Source: an uncultured Algimonas sp.
GTDB lineage: Bacteria > Pseudomonadota > Alphaproteobacteria > Caulobacterales > Maricaulaceae
Reading direction: 5' to 3'
NCBI RefSeq assembly: GCF_947498175.1
Contig: NZ_CANMJB010000002.1
Coordinates: 186,001 to 250,000 of the forward strand
DNA: 64,000 nt
Shown here: one piece after another, positions 7,476-15,347 of the stretch
Layout: each line of letters begins with the position of its first letter
Position numbering within the stretch: position 1 is the first letter of the stretch
Program-made: the position numbers and the translations under genes
The notes under the pieces: generated by a model
The model's input: only the letters and a program-made list of their open reading frames with translations
The model's database searches: none
What the model was told of the DNA's origin: nothing

Positions 7476-9386
7476 TCAGGTCCCGATCGGGGCATTGTCC
7501 GCGCGTTTCAGCGCCATGACGGACGGGCGCGGCGGCACATCGGACTGAAAGTCCGGCCAGCGAGTCGTCGGATTCTCGAATGTCGCATCCTCGCCGTCGC
7601 CTGGATGCTGCACGGCGACGAACAGCGTGCGCCCGTCCGGGGCGAATTTCGGCCCGCAGACTTCCGCGCCGATGGGCGCCCTGAAGAAAGCCTTGCCCGT
7701 TCCGCGGCGCTCGCCAGTCGTTTCCATCGCCCAGACGCCGTCGGCGGCACCCGTCCGTTCATTGCCGTCGGTGGCCACCCAGAGGCGACCGGACGGATCG
7801 ACCGCGCAATTGTCGGGGCTGCCGAACCAGCCATTCTCGCTGGTCAACGGATTCCAGACAGCGCCGACGGAGGGATCCGACGGATCGCCGCAGCGCACCA
7901 GGATCTCCCAGCGAGACTGTGTCGCCGCGAAATCGCCGTCCGGTTCTTTGATCTCTATGATGTGACCGGTGCGGTTTTCCGCGCGCGGATTGGCCGGTCC
8001 GACCTGGTCCGCTTGGCGGCGGTGATTGTTGGTCAGCATGACCCAGACGGAGCCGGAGGCCGGATCGGGTTCGACATCTTCGGGCCGGTCCATCGGCGTG
8101 GCTTCCAGCAGGTCGGCGGCGCGGCGGGTTTCGATCAGGACATCGGCTTGGGAGGCGAAGCCGTTTTCCGCCGTCAGCGGTCCTTGCCCGTGGATCAGCG
8201 GCATCCATTGGATGACACCGTTTGCATCGAACCGGGCCACGTAAAGCGTGCCGTGATCCAGCATGTCGCGATTGGCGTTCCGGTCGGCAGGGTCGAGCCT
8301 GTCGCGCGTGACGAATTTGTAGACGTAATCGAAGCGCTGATCGTCGCCCATATAGATGACGACCCGGCCGTCAGGCGCGACGACCGTTTCTGCGCCTTCA
8401 TGCTTGTAGCGGCCGAGCGCGGTACGCTTCTTCGGTGTCGATGCCGGGTCCATCGGGTCGACTTCGACCACCCAGCCGAAACGGTTGGGCTCGTTCGGTT
8501 CCCGGCCGACATCGTAGCGGTCGACGAACCGGCCCCACTGGTAGCGGCGGCCCGGTACGCCGTAACGGTCGTGGTTTTCGGCTTCCGGATGCCCAGCGGG
8601 CACGTCGCCCAGGAAATTGCCGTTGAAGTTCTCTTCCGCCATCAGGTAGGTGCCCCAGGGCGTGATGCCGCCGGCGCAGTTGTTCATGGTGCCGGCCACC
8701 GTCCGGCCGGTCGGATCTTCCGTGGTGACGAGGCGCGGCGACCCGGCCGCCGGGCCGGTCAAGGTCATCGGCGTGGCGTGGGCCGTGATGCGGCGGTTGT
8801 AGCGGCTGCCCACGACCGGCTGCCATCCGGCTGTCGTTTCGCTGATCTCGACGACCGTGCCTCCATGCGCCGCCATTTCGATCCGGCACAGGTCTTCGGT
8901 CATGGATTCGGGATAGGCCTGCATTATACCGGGGAACATCAGCCGGCCCGTCGTATATTCGTGGTTGACGCAGAGGAGGCCGCGCTTCGTTCCGTCCGCC
9001 GCATCCGGCAAGGCGACGAAACCAATATAGTCGTTATTGTAGCCGAATTGCCGCAACTGGCTGGCTTCGGACTGGTTTTTCGGATCGAAGGCCGGGCTGT
9101 CGGCGAACAGCGCATCGCCCCAGCGCAGCATCACATCGGCTCTGTAGCCGCCGGGCACGTGATGCGTGTCGTCCATGCCGCGCTCGATTTCCGCGAACGT
9201 GAAGGCGGGCGCCTCCGTATCCCGGGACCGCAGGCCGGACGCGCAACCCGTCACCGTTAGGGCCGACACGGCCGCCAGACCGCCGAGCAGGCCGCGCCGG
9301 CTCAACCGGGCATCGACGATGTCGGAGATGGACGGCGTTCCTGTTGCCATCCGCGGATTGCTGGTGATGTTTTCGGAATCGTTCAT
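7476..9386 (-). CDS. PhoX-like alkaline phosphatase (DUF839), Tat-exported
   Basis: A 636-aa protein with a twin-arginine signal (LSRRGLLGGLAAVSAL near residues 28-43, followed by TGCAS, a possible lipobox). The mature part is the PhoX/DUF839 beta-propeller: LLCVNHEYTTGRLMFPG near 135, NNCAGGITPWGTYLMAEENF near 240, GRYKHEGAE near 325, and the C-terminal GPKFAPDGRTLFVAVQHPG. PhoX enzymes are Ca/Fe-dependent phosphomonoesterases made under phosphate limitation. I preferred ATG 9386 over the longer version because it is preceded by a GAGAAG-type ribosome site and gives a normal Tat N-region. No Pho box was identified. Confidence 0.9.
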   Translation of the reverse strand: MNDSENITSNPRMATGTPSISDIVDARLSRRGLLGGLAAVSALTVTGCASGLRSRDTEAPAFTFAEIERGMDDTHHVPGGYRADVMLRWGDALFADSPAFDPKNQSEASQLRQFGYNNDYIGFVALPDAADGTKRGLLCVNHEYTTGRLMFPGIMQAYPESMTEDLCRIEMAAHGGTVVEISETTAGWQPVVGSRYNRRITAHATPMTLTGPAAGSPRLVTTEDPTGRTVAGTMNNCAGGITPWGTYLMAEENFNGNFLGDVPAGHPEAENHDRYGVPGRRYQWGRFVDRYDVGREPNEPNRFGWVVEVDPMDPASTPKKRTALGRYKHEGAETVVAPDGRVVIYMGDDQRFDYVYKFVTRDRLDPADRNANRDMLDHGTLYVARFDANGVIQWMPLIHGQGPLTAENGFASQADVLIETRRAADLLEATPMDRPEDVEPDPASGSVWVMLTNNHRRQADQVGPANPRAENRTGHIIEIKEPDGDFAATQSRWEILVRCGDPSDPSVGAVWNPLTSENGWFGSPDNCAVDPSGRLWVATDGNERTGAADGVWAMETTGERRGTGKAFFRAPIGAEVCGPKFAPDGRTLFVAVQHPGDGEDATFENPTTRWPDFQSDVPPRPSVMALKRADNAPIGT

Positions 9387-9462
9387 GTCTCTGATCTTCT
9401 CACGTTGTCGAGGCTGTGTATGTGAGGCGTGCAACGGTTTCATTACGCACGCTGAGAAAAAC

Positions 9463-9539
9463 TGGCGATCCCGGCGCGATTCGAACGCGCGACCTACAGA
9501 TTAGGAATCTGTTGCTCTATCCTGCTGAGCTACGGGACC
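9463..9539 (-). tRNA. tRNA-Arg (anticodon CCU)
   Basis: On the reverse strand the sequence folds as a full cloverleaf: acceptor GGTCCCG/CGGGATC (one G-U), D arm GCTC...GAGC, anticodon arm CAGATTCCTAATCTG with anticodon CCT, T arm GCGCG-TTCGAAT-CGCGC, discriminator G and an encoded CCA (TGG at 9463-9465 on the plus strand). It lies between the phoX-like gene and the nuclease-like gene. Confidence 0.96.
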
Positions 9540-9590
9540 GCTTGCCTGCCGTTAGCGAAGCGTTCGAGCCGCGCCAAGACGGATTCGACA

Positions 9591-10409
9591 GTGCGTCCGG
9601 TCCGGCCTAGCATCGGGCTTGTGAGGCGTCCCGTTCATATCACGCGCCGGGCCGGGATCATCGGCGGCGGAGCCTTGGCCCTCTCCCTTGCCGGGGCGAT
9701 GCGCGCATCCGACCTGACGGCCGGAGAGACCGGCCGCGTCGCGGCCGTCACGAGCGGTCAGACGTTCACGCTGGACTCCGGGTTGCGCGTGAAGCTGGCC
9801 GGGATCGCCGCGCCGCGCCGGGCGCAAAGTTGGGGCCGGGAGGCGCATGAGGGCTTGGCGGGCCTGCTGCGCGGACGGCGGGTGCGTCTGTCCTATGGCG
9901 GCGATAGCCGGGATCGTTACGACAGAGCGTTGGCGCAGGTGCATACGCTGAGCGCTGACGGCTCGGAAGACCTTTGGGTCCAGGCCGAACTCGTCCGTCT
10001 GGGCTTGGCGCGCGTCTATACTTGGCCGGACGAGTATATCGACCACGCGCCTCTCTACCGTATCGAGACGGAAGCGCGGGCGCGAGACCGCGGTCTCTGG
10101 AGCGATGCGAGTTATGGCGTTCGCGACCCGGAGCCCAATGCGCTGGCCCAGCATGTGGACAGTCTGCAACTGGTCGAAGGCATCGTGACGAGCACGGCGG
10201 ATGTGCGCGGGCGCGCCTATCTGAATTTCGGCGCGGATTACCGGACGGATTTCACGGTTGCGGTGGCCAAGAAGCACCGCAAGCGCTTCACCGCCTACGA
10301 TCCCGTATCGCTCGAAGGCGCGCGGGTCCGGGTGCGCGGTTGGGTCGAGCTGATCAACGGCCCCATGATCTGGGCCAGTCACCCGGCCCGGATCGAGGTG
10401 CTGAGCTAG
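9591..10409 (+). CDS. Thermonuclease (SNase-like) domain protein
   Basis: A 272-aa protein with an SNase-fold domain. It has an N-terminal hydrophobic segment (GIIGGGALALSLAGAM, about residues 23-38) that could be a signal or anchor. The nuclease-like part runs from VTSGQTFTLDSGLRVKLAGI through RDRYDRALAQVHT to ELVRLGLARVY and ARDRGLWSDASYGVRD. The catalytic pattern of micrococcal nuclease (R..D..E..R) is only partly visible, so activity is uncertain. GTG 9591 is the longest start; GTG 9621 is an equally plausible one. The stop overlaps the convergent gene by 4 bases. Confidence 0.85.
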   Translation: MRPVRPSIGLVRRPVHITRRAGIIGGGALALSLAGAMRASDLTAGETGRVAAVTSGQTFTLDSGLRVKLAGIAAPRRAQSWGREAHEGLAGLLRGRRVRLSYGGDSRDRYDRALAQVHTLSADGSEDLWVQAELVRLGLARVYTWPDEYIDHAPLYRIETEARARDRGLWSDASYGVRDPEPNALAQHVDSLQLVEGIVTSTADVRGRAYLNFGADYRTDFTVAVAKKHRKRFTAYDPVSLEGARVRVRGWVELINGPMIWASHPARIEVLS

Positions 10410-10795
10410 CGGTCGAGTGGAACGCAGTCCGACGTGTCGGGCAGACGCAGGGGCGGCACGCCGTCTTGGTCAGCGACCAGATGACAATGCTCGGCGCCGT
10501 CTATCGAAACCAGTTCCAGCCGGAACGTGACATCCGGAACGAGCTTGGGCTGACCCGTCACTATGCCGCGACCCCTATCCTTGGCGATCATGCGGCCATT
10601 CCGGGCGAGCTCCCCCGGATCGGCGATGTAATCGTCTCCGATCGTGTCGAACAGATGGGTCCTGACGAAGTCCCGGAACTGTCCGCCCGGATCCTGGACA
10701 AGCCGGGCGGGACGCACACTGTCCGGCTCGGCTGTCGCCGTCGTGCAGGATGCCGTCATGGCGGCCGCGACGATGGCGAAAGACCGAACGATCAC
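10406..10795 (-). CDS. Hypothetical exported protein, 129 aa
   Basis: The N terminus (MIVRSFAIVAAAMTASC) looks like a signal peptide with a cysteine at residue 17, a weak lipoprotein box. The rest is not recognised; two further cysteines occur (HCHL, SDCVPL). Its start ATG 10795 overlaps the stop of the upstream S41 protease by 4 bases (ATGA), implying translational coupling and a shared transcript. A role connected with the protease is inference only. Confidence 0.7.
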   Translation of the reverse strand: MIVRSFAIVAAAMTASCTTATAEPDSVRPARLVQDPGGQFRDFVRTHLFDTIGDDYIADPGELARNGRMIAKDRGRGIVTGQPKLVPDVTFRLELVSIDGAEHCHLVADQDGVPPLRLPDTSDCVPLDR

Positions 10796-12429
10796 TCCGG
10801 CAATCCGTAATCCATTGCGACACGGTCCATTTCCATGGCCTGGACGCGTGGATCTTTCAGCAGATCGAGCTTCGGATCGTAAGCGAACGAAAAGGTGTCG
10901 GCCTTGGCGGACGCAACAGCCACCGTGTTCGCCGGGCAGGCGCCCGTTTCGGCATAGGTCACGGCGGACGACAGCAGAGCTTCGCTCGGATCGCCCAACG
11001 CATTCCCGAAATCGTCAGGGACCTGGCAACCCGGCATGACATCGCCGGCCGTGCTGATGACCTGGCCCGGCGCGAAACCATCCGCATACTCGCCGAAACC
11101 CTTGGCGTTCACGCTCTTGAACTGGATCGTGTGGTAGGTCGTGCCGCAATTGTCCGTCCCGTAGAAACCGAACGGCTTGCCGCAGGTTCGCGTGCCGATC
11201 TGGATGACTTCCACATCGATCCCGCGCAATCCGTTCATGACGGCTTCCGAGGCAGAGCAGGTCCGGCCCGTCGTCAATACGAAAACGCGCGGCTTGTTCA
11301 CGCTCGGCGCATCGACACTCGTTGCGACGGTGAAATCGACGCCCGTCTTGTAGAAGGGCGTGGGCCGGAGCACGGCTCCCGTAACGGGATTGATGCCATT
11401 GGCCTTGTTGTTGAACACCTGCTCGCTGAACGTCTTGTTGTTCGTCCGGTCGGCACCGGCGATCATGTAGGACAGCTGTGAGGCGATCGCGAGAAAACCG
11501 CCGCCATTGTAACGCAGGTCGAGCACGATGTCGTCGATGTTCTGGGATTGAAGATCGGCGAAGGCATCGAACAGCGCCTTTTCGGCCGGTTCGGAACCGA
11601 AGGTGGTGAAGTGAACATAGCCGTATTTGCGGCCGCCTCGTTCGAAGGTCTTGGACTCGTTGACAGGCGCCCGTGTGACTTCGGCCGATGTCACCGATAC
11701 CGTGGATTGCGTACCGTCCAGAGCTTCAATCCCTAGAGTATGCGTTTCGCCCGTCGCATCCGGGAACAGACCCCCGTTCAATTTGGCGACATTGGTGCCG
11801 TTTTCGACATCTTCACCATCGACCGAGATGATCTTGAGACCGCGCGTGAGGCCCGCAGCCGCTGCAGGAGAGTTCGGTTCGACATAGGCGATCCGGATTT
11901 CGCGCGGCGGCGCGCTCCGGATGAAAGTGAGCGCGATCCCGTAACCGGCGCTTGTCGCGGTCAGTCTGTTCTTGAGGTCTTCCGCCGTATCGCGGGTGAA
12001 GTGGAACTGGTCCTTGTCGTTGCCATTGACGGTTTTGGCATTGGTCTTCAACTCGTCGAAGTAGGTCTGTGTGCTGCTGAAATTATTCGGGTTCTGGTCC
12101 GTGATTTCATTGTACCAAAGGTATGTTTCGTTGGACCAAGAGCGGAGCCAGAACAGCTCGTCGGACAGCGTGCCCTTCGTGTCGGGGAAGGCTCTTCCCG
12201 CAAGGTCGGTTCCGGTTCGCGGGGAGGCGCACTGATTCTTGAACGACGACGCGGGCGCGAACTGTCCCTGCGTCCAAGTGTTATCCGTCGACGGAGGCGG
12301 GGGCGGCGGCGGAGTTGTCAAAACGGGCGGTGGAACAGCCGCTGCGGGTGGCGGAGAATTTCCTCCGCCACACGCTGCAAGCGTGCAGGCTGCCAAGGCG
12401 GCTGTGACCAATGTCTGCTTCGAGTTCAT
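10792..12429 (-). CDS. S41 family (C-terminal processing) peptidase, lipoprotein
   Basis: A 545-aa protein. The signal peptide ends in a lipobox (LAACTLAACGGG), followed by a Pro-rich linker of about 30 residues. A PDZ-like domain lies near residues 160-235 (VEPNSPAAAAGLTRGLKIIS) and the S41 domain near 260-460, with VLDLRYNGGGF, the nucleophile segment TTGRTCSASEAVMNGL (Ser) and CGKPFGFYG (Lys) forming the expected Ser-Lys dyad. ATG 12429 is preceded by GGGAGG at 6-11 bases and is therefore preferred over the upstream in-frame start. It probably cleaves cell-envelope proteins near the membrane. It is the first gene of a two-gene operon. Confidence 0.92.
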   Translation of the reverse strand: MNSKQTLVTAALAACTLAACGGGNSPPPAAAVPPPVLTTPPPPPPPSTDNTWTQGQFAPASSFKNQCASPRTGTDLAGRAFPDTKGTLSDELFWLRSWSNETYLWYNEITDQNPNNFSSTQTYFDELKTNAKTVNGNDKDQFHFTRDTAEDLKNRLTATSAGYGIALTFIRSAPPREIRIAYVEPNSPAAAAGLTRGLKIISVDGEDVENGTNVAKLNGGLFPDATGETHTLGIEALDGTQSTVSVTSAEVTRAPVNESKTFERGGRKYGYVHFTTFGSEPAEKALFDAFADLQSQNIDDIVLDLRYNGGGFLAIASQLSYMIAGADRTNNKTFSEQVFNNKANGINPVTGAVLRPTPFYKTGVDFTVATSVDAPSVNKPRVFVLTTGRTCSASEAVMNGLRGIDVEVIQIGTRTCGKPFGFYGTDNCGTTYHTIQFKSVNAKGFGEYADGFAPGQVISTAGDVMPGCQVPDDFGNALGDPSEALLSSAVTYAETGACPANTVAVASAKADTFSFAYDPKLDLLKDPRVQAMEMDRVAMDYGLPE

Positions 12430-12478
12430 GATACCTCCCATATCGTTCCCCATTATCTTTTTTTACGACCTTATAACG

Positions 12479-12505
12479 AAAAAACCTCCGCACAAGCGGA
12501 GGTTT
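12479..12505 (-). terminator. Rho-independent terminator after carD
   Basis: AAACCTCCGC-ACAA-GCGGAGGTTT is a perfect 10-bp stem. Read on the minus strand it is followed by six T. It lies about 40 bases beyond the carD stop, and just upstream of the S41 gene start. Confidence 0.9.
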
Positions 12506-12542
12506 CATAACATGTGAAGGTTTCGTGAGGCGACGCCAAGGT

Positions 12543-13139
12543 CTAGGCTGCGGCTTCGTTCTCGCCATTGTCGTTGTCCTCGGCCTGCTTGGCGGCCTTG
12601 GCTTCCTGGCGCGACCGGGCCTTGGTCAGCGTGTCGAGAATGTCGTCCATGGCCGCGTCGCGCGAGATTTTGCGGATGGCGGCGACTTCCCGGACCATGC
12701 GGTCGAGCGCGCGCTCATAGAGCTGGCGTTCGGAATAGGATTGTTCCGGCTGGGCTTCGGTGCGGTGCAGGTCGCGCACGACTTCGGAGACCAGGATCAG
12801 ATCGCCGGAATTGATCTTGGCTTCGTATTCTTGCGCGCGGCGCGACCACATGGTGCGCTTGACGCGGGCGCGGCCCTTCAGCGTGGTGAACGAATCCTTG
12901 AGGATCAGATCGTTGGACAGGGCGCGCATGCCGGAATTGCCGGCCTTGGTCGTGGGAACGCGCAAGGTCATCTTGTCCTGCTCGAACTTCACCACATAGA
13001 CTTCGATGTCGAAGCCCGCGATCACTTCCTGTTCGATGCCGATCACTTCGCCGACGCCGTGGGCCGGATAGATGACGTGCTGTCCGACCTTGAAACTGAC
13101 GGGTTTCTGCTTCGCTCTGGATTTCTTTTTCGTCGCCAT
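12543..13139 (-). CDS. carD: CarD family transcriptional regulator
   Basis: A 198-aa CarD/CdnL-type protein that binds RNA polymerase beta and stabilises open complexes at rRNA and other promoters. The RNAP-interaction domain is clear (FKVGQHVIYPAHGVGEVIGI near residues 15-34; MTLRVPTTKAGNSGMR near 77). A helical DNA-binding domain follows, ending in an acidic/Ala tail (EDNDNGENEAAA). The basic N terminus (MATKKKSRAKQK) is typical of alphaproteobacterial members. It is the last gene of a minus-strand cluster and has its own terminator. Confidence 0.95.
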   Translation of the reverse strand: MATKKKSRAKQKPVSFKVGQHVIYPAHGVGEVIGIEQEVIAGFDIEVYVVKFEQDKMTLRVPTTKAGNSGMRALSNDLILKDSFTTLKGRARVKRTMWSRRAQEYEAKINSGDLILVSEVVRDLHRTEAQPEQSYSERQLYERALDRMVREVAAIRKISRDAAMDDILDTLTKARSRQEAKAAKQAEDNDNGENEAAA

Positions 13140-13354
13140 AAGGGGAGGAGCCTCGTTTTGCTGCCCGGTCCGGCGCTGCGGTCCGTCGGGCTGTTGATCG
13201 CCAAAAACAACGGCGCGAGCGCCCCCGCCAAAAGGTTCGGGAGAGACGCTCGGCGCCGTGTATGACGATAGTATAACACAAAAACGTCACGGATGCGAAT
13301 CCGTATGCAGGCCGCTCTTCCGTAGGCAGTCCGCCCGGGGCTGGCCTCCGACGG
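13140..13354. other. Intergenic region, no gene seen
   Basis: 215 bases between the LOV kinase stop and the carD start. It should hold the carD promoter on the minus strand. I see no ORF, tRNA or strong hairpin with a T-run. Confidence 0.6.
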
Positions 13355-14506
13355 CTACCCCTCGATATGGCCGAGCGACGTGACGCTTTTCTCGGAAAGG
13401 CGTTTGCGGTCCCCGGTCTCGTCTATGGCCGATCCCATCGAATTGACGAAATCGATGGTCACGACCGTGCCCCTGTCCGACGAAATGACATGCAGTTTGG
13501 CGTCGATCGAGCGCGCCAAGTTGCGGACCAGCCGTGCGCCGAGATTGCCCTCGTTCGGCCAGTCCGTGTCGCCCATGCCGACACCGTCATCGGAGAAAGT
13601 CATCCTGAAATTGTCTTCGCCCTGTTCCTTCAGCCTGACTTCGAGAATGCCTTCCTCGCGGCCCTCGAACGCATGCTGGAGAACGTTGGACATGATTTCC
13701 GACGTGAGCAATCCCAACCGCGCGGCCCGTTCCGTGGGCATGTAGACCGGATCGCAATCCGTATTGACGCGGATACCCGTGCGGCCGTCGAGCGAGGCGA
13801 TGGTCGCGACGACGCGGCTGACATAGGCGCCGGCCGAGACGACGTCGTAATCGAAGTCCCGGTTCGTCGGCGGTTGCGAAAACTCGTCGTAGAGCAACGA
13901 CAGCGCCTCGACCCGGTTGGACAGCTGCTTGAACATGTCCGTGGCGGACACGCCGTTCTTGGCGCGTTTGCCCTGCAGCCGGATGAGACCGGCGATCATG
14001 GACAGATGGTTTTTCACCCGGTGCTGCGTTTCCTGCAGGACGGCTTCGAGCTGCCCGACGGTCCGGCTTTCGGAAGCGATCACCGACTGAATGCCCATGA
14101 AGGCATAGATGTCACCGCTTTCGGGCGGATCGTCCCATTCGCTCCAGACGTCGCTATCGATCTGCGCTTCCGAGGCGCGGAGCGGCGTGACCATGAGACG
14201 GTTCCTGAATGGTGTGCCGTCCAAGCGGTAATTGGTCAGATCGACCGTGACCGGCTCCCCGGCCTGGATGGCCTTGCGCAGTTCCTCGAGCTCCGGCTGG
14301 TCTTTATCCTCGCCTTGCAGGAACCGGCAGTTCCGCCCGACGGCATAGCTTGCTGCATAGCCGGTCGTCTTTTCGAAAGCGCGATTGACATAAACGATCG
14401 GATTGTCCGGCAAGGCCGGGTTGGAGATGACGATCGACAGGGGAAAATCGGAGACCAGTTCGCGGTGCGTGGCTTGGACGACTTTATCGTTATCTGGTTG
14501 TTTCAT
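13355..14506 (-). CDS. LOV-domain sensor histidine kinase (HisKA_2)
   Basis: A 383-aa soluble blue-light kinase candidate. An N-terminal PAS/LOV domain (about residues 20-125) carries the full flavin-adduct motif GRNCRFLQG at about 57-65, including the photoactive cysteine, plus the expected YRLDGTPFRNRL segment. A HisKA_2 dimerisation/phosphoacceptor box follows (ETQHRVKNHLSMIAGLIRLQ, about 158-177) and a HATPase domain (SEIMSNVLQHAFEG; DDGVGMGD; NLGARLVRNLA). This arrangement is known from LOV-HKs that feed the general stress response. No response regulator or PhyR/NepR gene lies next to it, so its partner must be elsewhere. Confidence 0.93.
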   Translation of the reverse strand: MKQPDNDKVVQATHRELVSDFPLSIVISNPALPDNPIVYVNRAFEKTTGYAASYAVGRNCRFLQGEDKDQPELEELRKAIQAGEPVTVDLTNYRLDGTPFRNRLMVTPLRASEAQIDSDVWSEWDDPPESGDIYAFMGIQSVIASESRTVGQLEAVLQETQHRVKNHLSMIAGLIRLQGKRAKNGVSATDMFKQLSNRVEALSLLYDEFSQPPTNRDFDYDVVSAGAYVSRVVATIASLDGRTGIRVNTDCDPVYMPTERAARLGLLTSEIMSNVLQHAFEGREEGILEVRLKEQGEDNFRMTFSDDGVGMGDTDWPNEGNLGARLVRNLARSIDAKLHVISSDRGTVVTIDFVNSMGSAIDETGDRKRLSEKSVTSLGHIEG

Positions 14507-14658
14507 GAGCGCGCCTGGTTCGGATCATCTGTCGAAAGACTGCGGTCGCAGCCCTATGATCGACCGACATTATCATCGTTGCGGTCTTGCTATTGCAGAT
14601 TTTAAGCTGCGGCGCATCCACCGAAGTCCGGAAAACGGGCAATCCGTTCATGGGCTGC

Positions 14659-15003
14659 TTATTCGTCGCCCGTACCGGGCTTTTCCGAAAAGTACTTCTC
14701 GAACTTGCCGGTCTCGTCTTCGTACTTCTCGCGGTCTCCGGGCGGGTCCTTCTTGACCGTGATGACGGGCCAGAGTTCGGCATACTTGCTGTTGATGGCC
14801 AGCCATTTGCCGTCCGGATCGTCTTCCGTGTCGGGCACGATGGCATCGACCGGGCATTCCGGTTCGCACACGCCGCAATCGATGCATTCGTCCGGATGGA
14901 TGACGAGCATGTTCTCGCCCTCGTAGAAGCAGTCCACGGGACACACTTCGACACAGTCCATGAACTTGCATTTGATGCATTCGTCTTTGACGATGTAGGT
15001 CAT
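14659..15003 (-). CDS. fdxA: Ferredoxin FdxA (7Fe, seven-iron type)
   Basis: A 114-aa ferredoxin with one [3Fe-4S] and one [4Fe-4S] cluster. The ligand pattern is [17 protein letters not shown] then [15 protein letters not shown]. The C-terminal half ([17 protein letters not shown]) is that of the alphaproteobacterial FdxA family. ATG 15003 gives the usual family length; the 12-residue longer version starts at 15039 and would touch the S4 gene stop. It lies 32 bases downstream of the S4-domain gene on the same strand. Confidence 0.95.
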   Translation of the reverse strand: MTYIVKDECIKCKFMDCVEVCPVDCFYEGENMLVIHPDECIDCGVCEPECPVDAIVPDTEDDPDGKWLAINSKYAELWPVITVKKDPPGDREKYEDETGKFEKYFSEKPGTGDE

Positions 15004-15035
15004 GCGCGGCGCTTTGGCGGCGGCGGCCATGGGTG

Positions 15036-15347
15036 TCAACCGGAGGGCTGAGGTCCGTCGCCCTGGGTGAGATCAAGATAGAGTGAGCGGGCTTCGGACG
15101 CGGGTCCGCGGCGCGTGCCTGGCGCGATCATCTCGACATGGACGAGGGCGCGGTGGCGCATGAACGAGACCCGGTCGCCCGGCCGGATCCGGAAATGCGG
15201 CTTGCCGATCCGCAGCGTCTCCGCCCCGCGCGTCAGGCGCAGCCGCTTCTTGCCGATGATGGCCTGCGCCTCGGTGCGCGTCTTGGTCAGTCGCGTGCGG
15301 AACAGCCAGACATCCAGCCGGCAGGTCTGCTCGTCCGGCTCGCTCAG
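15036..15347 (-). CDS. S4-domain RNA-binding protein (Hsp15-like), apparent CTG start
   Basis: A 103-aa protein that carries a clear S4 RNA-binding domain: [20 protein letters not shown] then IIGKKRLRL and [10 protein letters not shown]. There is no ATG, GTG or TTG in frame between the upstream stop (near 15807) and the domain that would give a full-length protein. The reading frame [14 protein letters not shown] begins with CTG at 15345-15347, which overlaps the helicase stop as CTGA. A start at this CTG, coupled to helicase translation, is the simplest reading. Family members bind 23S rRNA or free 50S subunits. This gene is easily missed by automatic annotation. Confidence 0.82.
   Translation of the reverse strand: MSEPDEQTCRLDVWLFRTRLTKTRTEAQAIIGKKRLRLTRGAETLRIGKPHFRIRPGDRVSFMRHRALVHVEMIAPGTRRGPASEARSLYLDLTQGDGPQPSG

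Noticed and set aside
7605-9260. 551-codon open frame on the plus strand opposite the PhoX-like gene
   Set aside because: Same situation: the opposite strand has a Tat signal and PhoX motifs; this frame has none.
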